From NCBI GenBank assembly GCA_017308595.1, contig JAFKER010000018.1, forward strand, positions 39,079-103,078: DNA of 64,000 nucleotides, in the 5' to 3' direction. The position numbers and the translations under genes were made by a program. Shown piece after piece: positions 25,806 to 33,617 of the stretch. The stretch is from Afipia sp. Lineage in GTDB: Bacteria; Pseudomonadota; Alphaproteobacteria; Rhizobiales; Xanthobacteraceae. The stretch's first letter is position 1. Every line of letters starts with the position of its first letter. Under the pieces are notes generated by a model. It was given only the letters and a program-made list of their open reading frames with translations. It was not told the origin of the DNA and did not search any database.

Positions 25806-25846
25806 ATTGAGAATCAATCGCAAATACTTATTGCGAATAGTTCGCA
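25806..25846 (+). promoter_or_regulatory. Cluster of dyads upstream of the second TonB receptor
   Basis: Three overlapping symmetric elements in 41 bp. ATTGA-GAA-TCAAT is at 25806-25818. TCGCAA...TTGCGA with a 7-bp spacer spans about 25819-25837. The perfect TGCGAA-TAG-TTCGCA is at 25832-25846. The half-site TTGCGAA therefore recurs three times. Such spacing is typical for Fur-family metal regulators (Fur, Mur, Zur or Irr). Which of these binds cannot be decided by eye. Confidence 0.5.
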
Positions 25847-25890
25847 CTTGCATTATCAACCTTTGGCAGTTGGCGGCGTCCGGGGGCGAA

Positions 25891-27996
25891 ATGCGTTTGA
25901 AATCATTGATTTCGGTGGCCGGGATCACCTGCGCGTCAGTCGCCGCGGCACATCCAAGCCAAGCCCAGGACGTGCTTCCGGAAATCGCCGTGTCCGCCCC
26001 GGCCCCTGCACCCGGCACCTCGGCCGATGGCCTGCAGCGGGGTCCGCTCAACGTCATCGATGACACTTATCAATCGTCAAGCGCGATCACGGGCCGCGAA
26101 ATCCAGCGCAGCAACGCGGCCTCGCTCGCCGATCTGTTGTCGGGTCTGCCGGGTGTCTCCGCTTCGACCTTTGCGCCGGGCGCGAGCCGCCCCAACATTC
26201 GCGGCCTCGACGATTATCGCGTGCGCATCCAGGAAAACGGCATCGGCACGCAGGACGCATCCGACTTCAGCCAGGATCATGTTGTGCCGGTCGATCCGCT
26301 CGCCGCCGACAAGGTCGAGGTGATCCGGGGCCCGGCAACGCTGCGTTACGGATCGCAGGCGATTGGCGGCGTGGTCAGCGCCACCAACAAGCGCATTCCG
26401 GAAAAGCTGGTGGAGGACGGGTTCAGCGCGCGCTTCAAAGGCGGCGCGTCATCGGTCGATAACGGGCTTGACGGTGCAGTTGCACTCGATGCGAGCGGCG
26501 GCAATGTGGCCATCCATGCCGATGCTTACGGACGGCGCGCAGGCGACTACCGGATTCCCGGCGGCGTGCAAGCCAACACGCGGCTGCAGACGGAAGGACA
26601 ATCCGTCGGCGGCTCCTACATTTTCGATGGCGGCTTCATTGGCACCGCGATCCAGCACATCACCAGCCTCTATCACATTCCCGGAGTCATCGATGCGCAG
26701 CAGAACTCGCGCATCGACATGGAGCAGACCAAGTGGACCAGCAAGGGCGAATGGCGCGCGCCGACAGATGGCATCGACGCCGTGCGCTTTACGCTCGGCA
26801 TGAGCAACTATAAGCACAATGAACTTGGCCTCGACACGAACGGGGTCGATACGTTGAAGAACGTCATCAAGAATCGCGAAATCGAGGGCCGCTTCGAACT
26901 CGATCACGCTTCGATCGCGACAGGCATCGGCGCGCTGACAGGAACATGGGGTGCGCAGTTCGGCCATCGCGAACTCGGCACGGATGGCAGTCTCGGAGGC
27001 CTGCTGGCACAGACCAACACCAACACGGCAGCAGTTTTCGCATTCGAGCAAATTCAATTCACCGACACGCTGCGCATGCAGGCCGCAGGGCGCATCGAGA
27101 ACCATATCGTCAAGGGCCTCGCGCCGACCTTCCCGGCTGATTTCCTGCCGCCGCCGAATACGTTTTCCGAAGAGCCCGCGCGCCGGACCTTCGCTCCGAA
27201 AAGCGCCAGCCTTGGCCTGCTCAAGAATTTGCCGTGGGACATGGTGGCAACACTCAGCGCGCAGTATGTGCAACGCGCTCCGGCAGCCCCCGAACTGTTC
27301 TCGCGCGGCTCCGACGGCGCATCGGGTACCTTCGTGATCGGCAATCCGAATCTCAAGATCGAAACCGCGCAGACGGCGGAGATCGGACTCAAGCGCGCCA
27401 GGGGGCAATTACGGTTCGAGACCAGCCTTTACTACACGCGTTATCAGGATTTCATCTTCAAGCAGGTGACCGGGAATTTCTGCACCGATACGTTTGCCAG
27501 CTGTGGCGCGGCAGGTCCGCTGACACAGGTTGCCTACGGCCAGCGCGATGCGATTTTCCGGGGCGCGGAAATCATCGCCCAGTTGGACGTTATCCCGCTT
27601 AGCGACGGCATGTTCGGCGTCGACGGGCAATATGATGTTGTGCGCGCAACCTTCGCCGATGGAACCAATGTGCCCCGCATCGCGCCGATGCGCGCGGGCG
27701 GCGGCCTGTGGTGGCGCAGCGCCGAATGGTATGCACGCATCGGCCTGCTGCATGCCTTCATGCAGAACGATGTTGCGCTCAATGAAACCCCGACCAACGG
27801 ATACAATCTGCTCAAGGCAGAGGTGAGCTACACGCATACGTTCAGCAGGACGGACTTCGGACCGCGCGAGATGACCATTGGCCTCGCCGGCGACAATCTG
27901 CTCAACGAGCAAATCCGCAATCATATTTCGTTCAAAAAAACCGAGGTTCTTCAGCCGGGTCTTGGCGTACGCGTATTCACGAATGTGAGATTCTAG
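25891..27996 (+). CDS. TonB-dependent receptor, ZnuD-like
   Basis: A 701-residue outer-membrane receptor. The signal peptide (MRLKSLISVAGITCASVAAA) ends near PSQAQD. The plug contains SLADLLSGLPGVSASTFAPG, NIRGLDDYRVRIQENGIGTQ and DPLAADKVEVIRGPATLRYG, a pattern I associate with ZnuD-type zinc/heme receptors. The barrel ends GVRVFTNVRF with terminal Phe. The ATG at 25891 was chosen for the clean signal peptide; the frame is open from 25807, but that would cover the operator-like dyads. The ligand is uncertain: the neighbours favour iron, the plug sequence favours zinc or heme. Confidence 0.88.
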   Translation: MRLKSLISVAGITCASVAAAHPSQAQDVLPEIAVSAPAPAPGTSADGLQRGPLNVIDDTYQSSSAITGREIQRSNAASLADLLSGLPGVSASTFAPGASRPNIRGLDDYRVRIQENGIGTQDASDFSQDHVVPVDPLAADKVEVIRGPATLRYGSQAIGGVVSATNKRIPEKLVEDGFSARFKGGASSVDNGLDGAVALDASGGNVAIHADAYGRRAGDYRIPGGVQANTRLQTEGQSVGGSYIFDGGFIGTAIQHITSLYHIPGVIDAQQNSRIDMEQTKWTSKGEWRAPTDGIDAVRFTLGMSNYKHNELGLDTNGVDTLKNVIKNREIEGRFELDHASIATGIGALTGTWGAQFGHRELGTDGSLGGLLAQTNTNTAAVFAFEQIQFTDTLRMQAAGRIENHIVKGLAPTFPADFLPPPNTFSEEPARRTFAPKSASLGLLKNLPWDMVATLSAQYVQRAPAAPELFSRGSDGASGTFVIGNPNLKIETAQTAEIGLKRARGQLRFETSLYYTRYQDFIFKQVTGNFCTDTFASCGAAGPLTQVAYGQRDAIFRGAEIIAQLDVIPLSDGMFGVDGQYDVVRATFADGTNVPRIAPMRAGGGLWWRSAEWYARIGLLHAFMQNDVALNETPTNGYNLLKAEVSYTHTFSRTDFGPREMTIGLAGDNLLNEQIRNHISFKKTEVLQPGLGVRVFTNVRF

Positions 27997-28324
27997 TACC
28001 CGGCCCTCTGTTTCGGTCCATTTTTCCGCGTGTTCCGGCGCAACGGCATCAGTGCGCAGATCGACAGCGATCAATCTGGAATCGTTCCAGTTTTGGCCAA
28101 ATCTAGGCTCCCGATGGGGACAAGGACATCGCAGTGCATTATTCTGAGGACCAATCCTGCCTCCCGGTAATGGCCAAGATTCCTGACGATGGCCGTGGCG
28201 CCTCGCAGCGAATGCCGGCGAGCCTCAAGGCAACAACTGCAAGACGACGAAACGACAAACCAGCAAGCTATCCGACATTGACCCGATGTCGGCTGTAAAC
28301 GCGATTTGAAGAAGCGGAGCGCAT
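27997..28324. other. Intergenic region, 328 bp, before exbB
   Basis: No gene is seen here. The region should hold the exbB promoter. The only clear element is the perfect dyad CTGGAA-TCG-TTCCAG at 28076-28090, listed separately. A ribosome binding site-like AGCGGAG lies just before the exbB ATG. The frames across the region are short and look non-coding. Confidence 0.6.
28076..28090 (+). promoter_or_regulatory. Perfect 15-bp dyad upstream of exbB-exbD-tonB
   Basis: CTGGAA-TCG-TTCCAG is a perfect 6-3-6 palindrome about 235 bp before the exbB start. It has the same architecture and GAA-N3-TTC core as the dyad at 25832-25846, and the same 6-3-6 form as the one at 24513-24527. A metal-responsive operator is plausible; the distance to the start codon is large, and no promoter is assigned. 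Confidence 0.4.
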
Positions 28325-29293
28325 ATGACCAATTCCAACAAGGCTGCCGGATCGATGGTCTTGCTTGCCGCCGCAGTATCCCTGATGGCCGCTCAGGCTT
28401 TCGCGCAGACATCTGCACCGGCGCCTGCTTCACCGGCCCCCGCGATTGCGTCTCCCGTCTCTCCGGCGCCGACGGCAGTCACTCCCGCTGCGCAACAGCC
28501 GGCGGTTCAAACACCTGCCGTTCAACCCTCCGCCGTCCAAACACCCGCGGCCGAAGCTCCCGCCGCACAACAGCCGGTGATTGGACAGACCGCGAAGAAT
28601 CCCACTCTGCCGCACAACCTGTCGCCGTGGGGCATGTTCATGGGCGCGGATATCGTCGTCAAACTGGTGATGATCGGCCTTGCCTTCGCATCGCTCATCA
28701 CCTGGACGATCTGCGTTGCGAAACTGCTCGAACTGCGTCACGAAACAAAGCGCGCGAAGAAGCGCATCAAGGTTCTCGGCAACGATATCTCGCTGGCGGA
28801 AGCCGAGCGGGACGCCCGCAGCGGCAAGGATGCGGTATCGAAGCTGGTGCAATCGGCCGCCGCGGAAGCCGCGCTGTCGGATACCGTCAACGATGAAGGC
28901 TTCAAGGAGCGTGTGGAACTTCGCCTCAGCCGCGTCGAAGCGGCCATGTCGCGGCGAATCTCGCGCGGCACCGGCATGCTTGCCACCATCGGCGCAACCG
29001 CACCTTTCGTCGGCCTGTTCGGCACGGTGTGGGGCATCATGAACTCCTTCATCGGCATTTCCGAAGCGCACACCACCAACCTTGCCGTGGTCGCTCCCGG
29101 CATCGCCGAGGCGCTGCTCGCCACCGCAATGGGCCTGATCGCCGCTATTCCCGCCGTCGTGATCTACAACCACCTCGTGCGCATGATCACCGCCTATCGC
29201 GCCCTGCTGGGCGACGCCAGCGCTCAGGTCATGCTGCTGATCAGCCGCGACCAGGGCCGCCGCTCATTGCGCATCGCGCGCGCCGCGGAGTAA
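28325..29293 (+). CDS. exbB: TonB-system energiser protein ExbB
   Basis: A 322-residue inner-membrane proton-channel subunit. A cleavable signal (LLAAAVSLMAAQAFAQ) is followed by a long Ala/Pro/Gln-rich periplasmic stretch to about residue 95, as in alphaproteobacterial ExbB. Three membrane helices follow: about 110-135 (VVKLVMIGLAFASLITWTI), about 220-245 (TIGATAPFVGLFGTVWGIMN, with the conserved TxxT/FxGLxGTVxG) and about 260-285 (AVVAPGIAEALLATAMGLIAA). It is first in the exbB-exbD-tonB operon, 3 bp before exbD. Confidence 0.96.
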   Translation: MTNSNKAAGSMVLLAAAVSLMAAQAFAQTSAPAPASPAPAIASPVSPAPTAVTPAAQQPAVQTPAVQPSAVQTPAAEAPAAQQPVIGQTAKNPTLPHNLSPWGMFMGADIVVKLVMIGLAFASLITWTICVAKLLELRHETKRAKKRIKVLGNDISLAEAERDARSGKDAVSKLVQSAAAEAALSDTVNDEGFKERVELRLSRVEAAMSRRISRGTGMLATIGATAPFVGLFGTVWGIMNSFIGISEAHTTNLAVVAPGIAEALLATAMGLIAAIPAVVIYNHLVRMITAYRALLGDASAQVMLLISRDQGRRSLRIARAAE

Positions 29294-29296
29294 GTC

Positions 29297-29719
29297 ATGG
29301 GCGCACGTCTGGGCGGAAATATCGGCGACGATCTCACCGAAACACACGAAATCAATGTCACACCGTTCATCGACGTGATGCTGGTTCTTCTCATCATCTT
29401 CATGGTCGCCGCGCCGCTCGCGACCGTCGATATCGGCGTCGAGCTTCCGGCGTCGACGGCGACGCCGCCGCCGCGTCCCGACAAGCCGGTGTTCATCACC
29501 GTGAAGCCGGACCTTTCGGTCGCTGTCGGCGAAAACATCATTCCGCGCACCGGTCTCTCCGGCGCGCTCGATGCCGCCACCAACGGCAAGAAATCCGATC
29601 CGGTTTTCCTGCGCGCCGACAAGACGGTGCCTTACGGCGAACTGATGGACGTCATGAACCTGCTGCGCAACGCGGGCTATCTCAAGGTCGCGCTGGTCGG
29701 GCTCGACGCACGCAACTGA
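29297..29719 (+). CDS. exbD: TonB-system protein ExbD
   Basis: A 140-residue ExbD. A short cytoplasmic N-terminus (ETHEINVTPFIDVMLVLLIIFMV) leads into the single membrane helix carrying the conserved channel aspartate in FIDVML. A periplasmic domain follows with PLATVDIGVELP and the usual VFLRADKTVPYGELMDVMNLLRNAG. It works with ExbB to power TonB. It is very tightly spaced after exbB. Confidence 0.96.
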   Translation: MGARLGGNIGDDLTETHEINVTPFIDVMLVLLIIFMVAAPLATVDIGVELPASTATPPPRPDKPVFITVKPDLSVAVGENIIPRTGLSGALDAATNGKKSDPVFLRADKTVPYGELMDVMNLLRNAGYLKVALVGLDARN

Positions 29720-29738
29720 CACAAAGAATTTTGCGGCA

Positions 29739-30491
29739 ATGAACACCCTTGTCCTGCACGGGCCACCCGACAAAGCCGATATCCGCCGCTGGGGTCTTGC
29801 GGCGGCTATCGTCATCGCGACGCATGTAGCGCTCGTGGCGGGCTTCGTGCTGTATACGCCGCCGCCGCAGGATGCGATCGGCACGGCATCCGAGCCGATC
29901 ATGCTCGATCTCGAATCCGCTCCTGAAACACCCGAGCCGGTGCAGCAGGACATCGCGCCCGGCCCGACAATGCAGGAGGCCGAGCCTCCCGCACCGGAGC
30001 CCGAGAAGCAGCCGGAAGTGGTCGAGGAGCAGATCGCGCCGACACCGGTCCAGGAAAAGGCGGAAGTGGTCGCGCCTCCGGAGAAGCCAAAGCCCAAGCC
30101 GGAGCCGATCAAGAAGAAGCCGAAGCCCGTCGTCGAAAAGCCGAAGAAGCCGACCGATAATCCCGCGCCGCAGACCACCGCGACACCGCGTGCTGCGCAA
30201 GCTGCGCGCGCCAGCTACAACGGTATCCTCTCGGCGCATCTGCAGCGTTACAAGCAATATCCCTCGGGCGCGAAAGCAGCCGGTGAACAGGGTGTCGCGA
30301 TGCTGAGCTTCACCGTCAGCCGCACCGGCGGCGTGCTGAGTGCACGACTCGCAAAATCGTCTGGCTCATCCGCGCTGGATGGCGAGACCATGGCAATGAT
30401 CCGCCGGGCGCAGCCGCTGCCGTCATTCCCGCCGGAAATGACCCAGAGCTCCGCCAGCTTCACCGTGCCGGTACGTTTCTTCATCCGCTGA
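29739..30491 (+). CDS. tonB: Energy transducer TonB
   Basis: A 250-residue TonB. One N-terminal membrane anchor (LAAAIVIATHVALVAGFVLY, about 19-38) is followed by a Pro/Glu/Lys-rich periplasmic spacer (about 45-145). The C-terminal TonB domain (about 160-250) has YNGILSAHLQRYKQYP, GVAMLSFTVSRTGGV and PSFPPEM...FTVPVRFFIR. It should serve both TonB-dependent receptors in this region. A hairpin pair follows the stop. Confidence 0.96.
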   Translation: MNTLVLHGPPDKADIRRWGLAAAIVIATHVALVAGFVLYTPPPQDAIGTASEPIMLDLESAPETPEPVQQDIAPGPTMQEAEPPAPEPEKQPEVVEEQIAPTPVQEKAEVVAPPEKPKPKPEPIKKKPKPVVEKPKKPTDNPAPQTTATPRAAQAARASYNGILSAHLQRYKQYPSGAKAAGEQGVAMLSFTVSRTGGVLSARLAKSSGSSALDGETMAMIRRAQPLPSFPPEMTQSSASFTVPVRFFIR

Positions 30492-30534
30492 CGCCGCCCC
30501 GACAGAAGCCAGCGGCGTCACGAAGACGTGACGC
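30489..30534 (+). terminator. Two overlapping hairpins after tonB
   Basis: TGACGCCGC (30489-30497) pairs perfectly with GCGGCGTCA (30512-30520). GCGTCACG (30515-30522) pairs perfectly with CGTGACGC (30527-30534). The two share the segment 30515-30520 and cannot both form. No T-run follows. This may end the tonB transcript or act as an attenuator before the ccdA-like gene. Confidence 0.55.
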
Positions 30535-30638
30535 CCTCGCCCGGTAACATCCCGACGCCTCGATCCGAACATGTCCCCGAACCCAATGATGGCAGACGCG
30601 CTCGCGCGCGCTGCCAGAGGAATTCGGCGGACAACATC

Positions 30639-31334
30639 GTGTTCAATCTCGTTCTTGCGGCGCTGGCTGGCGTCGTCACCATCGCGGCTCCCTGCACGCT
30701 TCCGGTCTTGCCGATCCTGCTCGGTGCATCGATCGGACAGACCAGCCGGCTTCGCCCCGCGTTCATCGCCGCAGGATTCGTGGTCGCATTCTCGGTCGTG
30801 GCGCTGGCGCTGAGCGCCCTGACCCGTGTGTTCGATTTCGATCCGGGCGTGCTGCGCGATGCCGCTGCCATCCTGCTTGTTGTCTTCGGTCTTCTGATGA
30901 TCTGGCCCGCGCCGTTCGAATGGCTGTCGATCCGGCTCGCAGGCCTAACGCAGCAGAATGCGACGCCGCGCGACCGTCAGGGCCTGCTCGGCGGATTCAT
31001 TCTCGGCACCACGCTGGGCCTTGTCTGGACACCATGCGCCGGACCGGTGCTGGGCTCGATTCTCACGGTGATCGCAACATCGAAGGACACGGCGTGGGCC
31101 TCGCTGCTGCTGGTGATCTATGCCATCGGCGCGGCGATCCCGATGCTGATCATCGCCTATGGCGGTCAGGCCATCACCACGCGCGTGCGCAGTCTCGCCC
31201 GCATCGCGCCAAGACTGCAGCAAGGCTTCGGCGTGATCGTGATCGCCTTCGCTGCTGCAACTTACTTCCAATACGACACGCTCGCCGTGGCGTGGCTGAC
31301 CCGGTTCTATCCCAATGGCCAGATCGGCCTGTAA
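30639..31334 (+). CDS. CcdA-like thiol-disulfide transport membrane protein (DsbD gamma type)
   Basis: A membrane protein of about 231 residues with six hydrophobic helices and the two redox-cysteine motifs of CcdA: APCTLPVLP in the first helix and WTPCAGPVLG in the fourth. It should pass electrons from cytoplasmic thioredoxin across the membrane. The downstream thioredoxin-like gene (18 bp away) is the likely periplasmic partner. The start is uncertain: GTG 30639 puts the first helix at the N-terminus as in the family, while GTG 30528 lies inside a hairpin and adds a charged extension. No strong ribosome binding site is seen for either. Confidence 0.85.
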   Translation: MFNLVLAALAGVVTIAAPCTLPVLPILLGASIGQTSRLRPAFIAAGFVVAFSVVALALSALTRVFDFDPGVLRDAAAILLVVFGLLMIWPAPFEWLSIRLAGLTQQNATPRDRQGLLGGFILGTTLGLVWTPCAGPVLGSILTVIATSKDTAWASLLLVIYAIGAAIPMLIIAYGGQAITTRVRSLARIAPRLQQGFGVIVIAFAAATYFQYDTLAVAWLTRFYPNGQIGL

Positions 31335-31351
31335 CGCTGAAGGAGATTTCC

Positions 31352-31909
31352 ATGCGACGACTCATCACAACGCTTCCGGCTATCGCGCTCGCGCTGGCCG
31401 CGTCCACTGTTCCCGGCCGCAGCGATGACACATCGCGGATAGCTCCATCGACACAGGTTGCAGAGGCTAAACCAGTTGCGCCCGAATTCACCGGCCTCAC
31501 CAATTGGCAGAATTCAGGCCCGCTGACGATTGCGGGCCTGCGCGGCAAGGTGGTGCTGGTGAATTTCTGGACCTATGGCTGCGTCAATTGCGTCAACACC
31601 CTGCCGCATGTCACGCAGCTTTATGCGAAGTACAAGGACAAGGGATTTGTGATCGTCGGCGTGCACACGCCGGAGTTTCCGTTCGAACGCTCCACCGGCA
31701 ATGTACAAGCCGCCTTGAAGCGGCATGGCATCACCTATCCGGTCGCGCAGGACAACAGCTCCGCGACTTGGAACGCCTGGCGTAATCAGTACTGGCCGGC
31801 CCAATACATCGTCGATCAGTCAGGCCGCATTGTTTACAGCCACGCCGGGGAAGGCGCGTATGACGAGATCGATCGCACGGTCGGCAAGCTGCTGAACGCG
31901 CAGAGCTAG
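31352..31909 (+). CDS. Periplasmic thioredoxin-like (DipZ/TlpA-type) redoxin
   Basis: A 185-residue exported redoxin. The signal peptide (LITTLPAIALALAASTVPGRS) is followed by a thioredoxin fold with the active site CVNC inside FWTYGCVNCVNTLPHV. Downstream, HTPEFPFERSTGNVQAALKRHGITYP and the cis-Pro region WPAQYIVDQSGRIVYSHAGEG match the C-terminal redoxin of DipZ proteins. AAGGAGA precedes the ATG. Together with the CcdA-like gene it forms a split DipZ system for periplasmic thiol reduction, for example in cytochrome c or metal-protein maturation. Confidence 0.92.
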   Translation: MRRLITTLPAIALALAASTVPGRSDDTSRIAPSTQVAEAKPVAPEFTGLTNWQNSGPLTIAGLRGKVVLVNFWTYGCVNCVNTLPHVTQLYAKYKDKGFVIVGVHTPEFPFERSTGNVQAALKRHGITYPVAQDNSSATWNAWRNQYWPAQYIVDQSGRIVYSHAGEGAYDEIDRTVGKLLNAQS

Positions 31910-31951
31910 AGCAGACCGGTACGATCCTCGGTGTACGGGATCGCGCCGCAC

Positions 31952-32488
31952 TCACTCCGCCAGGCGTTTGAATGCGGCACCTTCATGCGCGAGCAGCCAC
32001 TGCTTGCGCGGAAGACCACCGCCATAGCCGGTCAGCGATCCGTCGGCGCCGATCAGACGATGACATGGCACGACGACGCTGACCGGATTGGCGCCATTGG
32101 CGAGACCGACCGCACGCGCCGCCTTCGGCACGTTCAGCCGCCGGGCAAACGCCCCATAGCTCGACGTCCTGCCCGCACGGATCTTCTGCAACCCGCTCCA
32201 TACCTTGCGCTGGAACGGCGAGCCGTTGGTCCGCCATTTGATCTTTTTCAGATCATCGAGATCGCCCGCAAAATAGCCTGTCAGCGCCGATGTAATTTCT
32301 TTCGGCGCTGGCACCTTGTCCAGCGCGTAGTCGCCGTAATGCCGCCGCAGCAGATGATGCAGCCGCTCCTCATAGTCGCTCCAGTCGAGCGCACGGAGAA
32401 AACCCTCGTCGTCCGTCACCAGCAAGGCTGTGCCGATGGGCGTCTCCAGCCGGTCAAGTTGAAAACGCCGAGCCTGTTTGCCGATCAT
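31952..32488 (-). CDS. ogt: Methylated-DNA--protein-cysteine S-methyltransferase
   Basis: A 178-residue DNA repair protein that takes the methyl group of O6-methylguanine onto a cysteine. The active site is VVVPCHRLIGADGSLTGYGGG. The recognition helix region is FQRKVWSGLQKIRAGRTSSYGAFARRL, with the usual arginine finger area NVPKAARAVG. The ATG at 32488 follows GGGAGCGG; the frame upstream to 32608 has no family match. It stands alone between unrelated genes. No Ada regulatory domain is present. Confidence 0.95.
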   Translation of the reverse strand: MIGKQARRFQLDRLETPIGTALLVTDDEGFLRALDWSDYEERLHHLLRRHYGDYALDKVPAPKEITSALTGYFAGDLDDLKKIKWRTNGSPFQRKVWSGLQKIRAGRTSSYGAFARRLNVPKAARAVGLANGANPVSVVVPCHRLIGADGSLTGYGGGLPRKQWLLAHEGAAFKRLAE

Positions 32489-32629
32489 GGTCCGCTCCCT
32501 TAAATCTCTGTTTGGCCCATGATGACCACCGGTGCCCGCGAAGTCTTTCCGTTTTCCGACAACATCAGAACTCTCGGCATTTGCCGCGCTTGCTGCTAGG
32601 TTCCTCATCCGTCCTGGGGGAGATTTTCA

Positions 32630-32995
32630 ATGAGCCTGATTGCCAATGTTCTGGTCGCGCTGGTTGCTGCGCTGCATGTCTATTTTCTGGTGCTGGAGAT
32701 GTTTCTCTGGACCAAGCCGAAAGGGCTCGCGACCTTCGGCAACACCATCGAAAAAGCACAAGCCTCAGCGGTGCTCGCCGCCAACCAGGGTCTTTACAAT
32801 GGCTTTCTCGCCGCCGGGCTGATCTGGGGCCTGCTCCATCCCAATCCGGTCTTCGGCTTCCAGATCAAGGTGTTCTTCCTGCTCTGTGTGATCGTCGCCG
32901 GGCTTTATGGTGGCTACTCGGTCAGCCGGAAGATCATCATGGTTCAGGCGCTTCCCGCCGCTGCCGCCCTGATCCTGCTCTGCCTGACGCACTAG
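32630..32995 (+). CDS. DUF1304 family membrane protein
   Basis: A 121-residue protein with four hydrophobic helices. The family pattern is seen in ALVAALHVYFLVLEMFLWTKPKG, NQGLYNGFLAAGLIWG and GLYGGYSVSRKIIMVQALPA. The function of DUF1304 proteins is not established. Its stop overlaps the convergent DUF1330 gene by 4 bp. Confidence 0.88.
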   Translation: MSLIANVLVALVAALHVYFLVLEMFLWTKPKGLATFGNTIEKAQASAVLAANQGLYNGFLAAGLIWGLLHPNPVFGFQIKVFFLLCVIVAGLYGGYSVSRKIIMVQALPAAAALILLCLTH

Positions 32996-33423
32996 TCGGG
33001 AATTTCACCGAACGTCGTGCCGGTCTGCATCGGCGCGGTGCGAATGAGCCGCGAGTCCTCGACTGCGGCCTGACGGTGCTTGACCGCTTCCCGGTAAACC
33101 GGGTCGCGGATCATGTCGACGAAGGCCGCAACGCTCGGGTATTCGGCGATGAAACAGTGATCCCATCGCTCCGATGACGGGCCGATCAGCATCAGTTCAA
33201 ACTTGCCCTGCCAGACGATACGGCCGCCGAGCCGCGTGAACACCGGCCCGCTCTCGCGGCCGTAAGCAGCATAGGCTTCCGCGCCGGTTGCCTTGCGCCC
33301 GTCGGGATAGCGCGCCTGCGCATGCAGCCGCACAAGATTGAGCATGTGAATCGGACCTGGACGATTGTTCTCACGGAAAGCCGCAAACACGTCCTTGGTC
33401 GGGTCGATATGGCCGGTCATCAT
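32992..33423 (-). CDS. DUF1330 family protein
   Basis: A 143-residue small cytoplasmic protein of the dimeric alpha/beta-barrel type. Family features are MLNLVRLHAQARYPDGRKATG, EAYAAYGRESGPVFTRLGGRIVW and the conserved WDHCFIAEYPSVAAFVDMIRDPVY. The ATG at 33423 (next to a second at 33420) follows AAAGGTAAG. DUF1330 proteins have no agreed function. It converges with the DUF1304 gene. Confidence 0.88.
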   Translation of the reverse strand: MMTGHIDPTKDVFAAFRENNRPGPIHMLNLVRLHAQARYPDGRKATGAEAYAAYGRESGPVFTRLGGRIVWQGKFELMLIGPSSERWDHCFIAEYPSVAAFVDMIRDPVYREAVKHRQAAVEDSRLIRTAPMQTGTTFGEIPD

Positions 33424-33617
33424 CTTACCTTTGAGCATGAAGTTGACTGACGGACTCTGTCGATCCGCCAAGCGGGGTCAAGACCGCTCCGAGCGGGCAT
33501 TTCAGCCATGTCAGCGGCGGAACACCTAAAGACGCATTAACCTTTGCGTAACGCGCCTTTAAACCGCCATCGCTAGCCTGCACGCCTGAGATAACAGGCA
33601 GATCGGTACAGGTTTGG

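Noticed and set aside
30528-30638. N-terminal extension of the CcdA-like protein from GTG 30528
   Set aside because: The GTG lies inside a hairpin stem, has no ribosome binding site, and the extension is charged and unlike CcdA N-termini.
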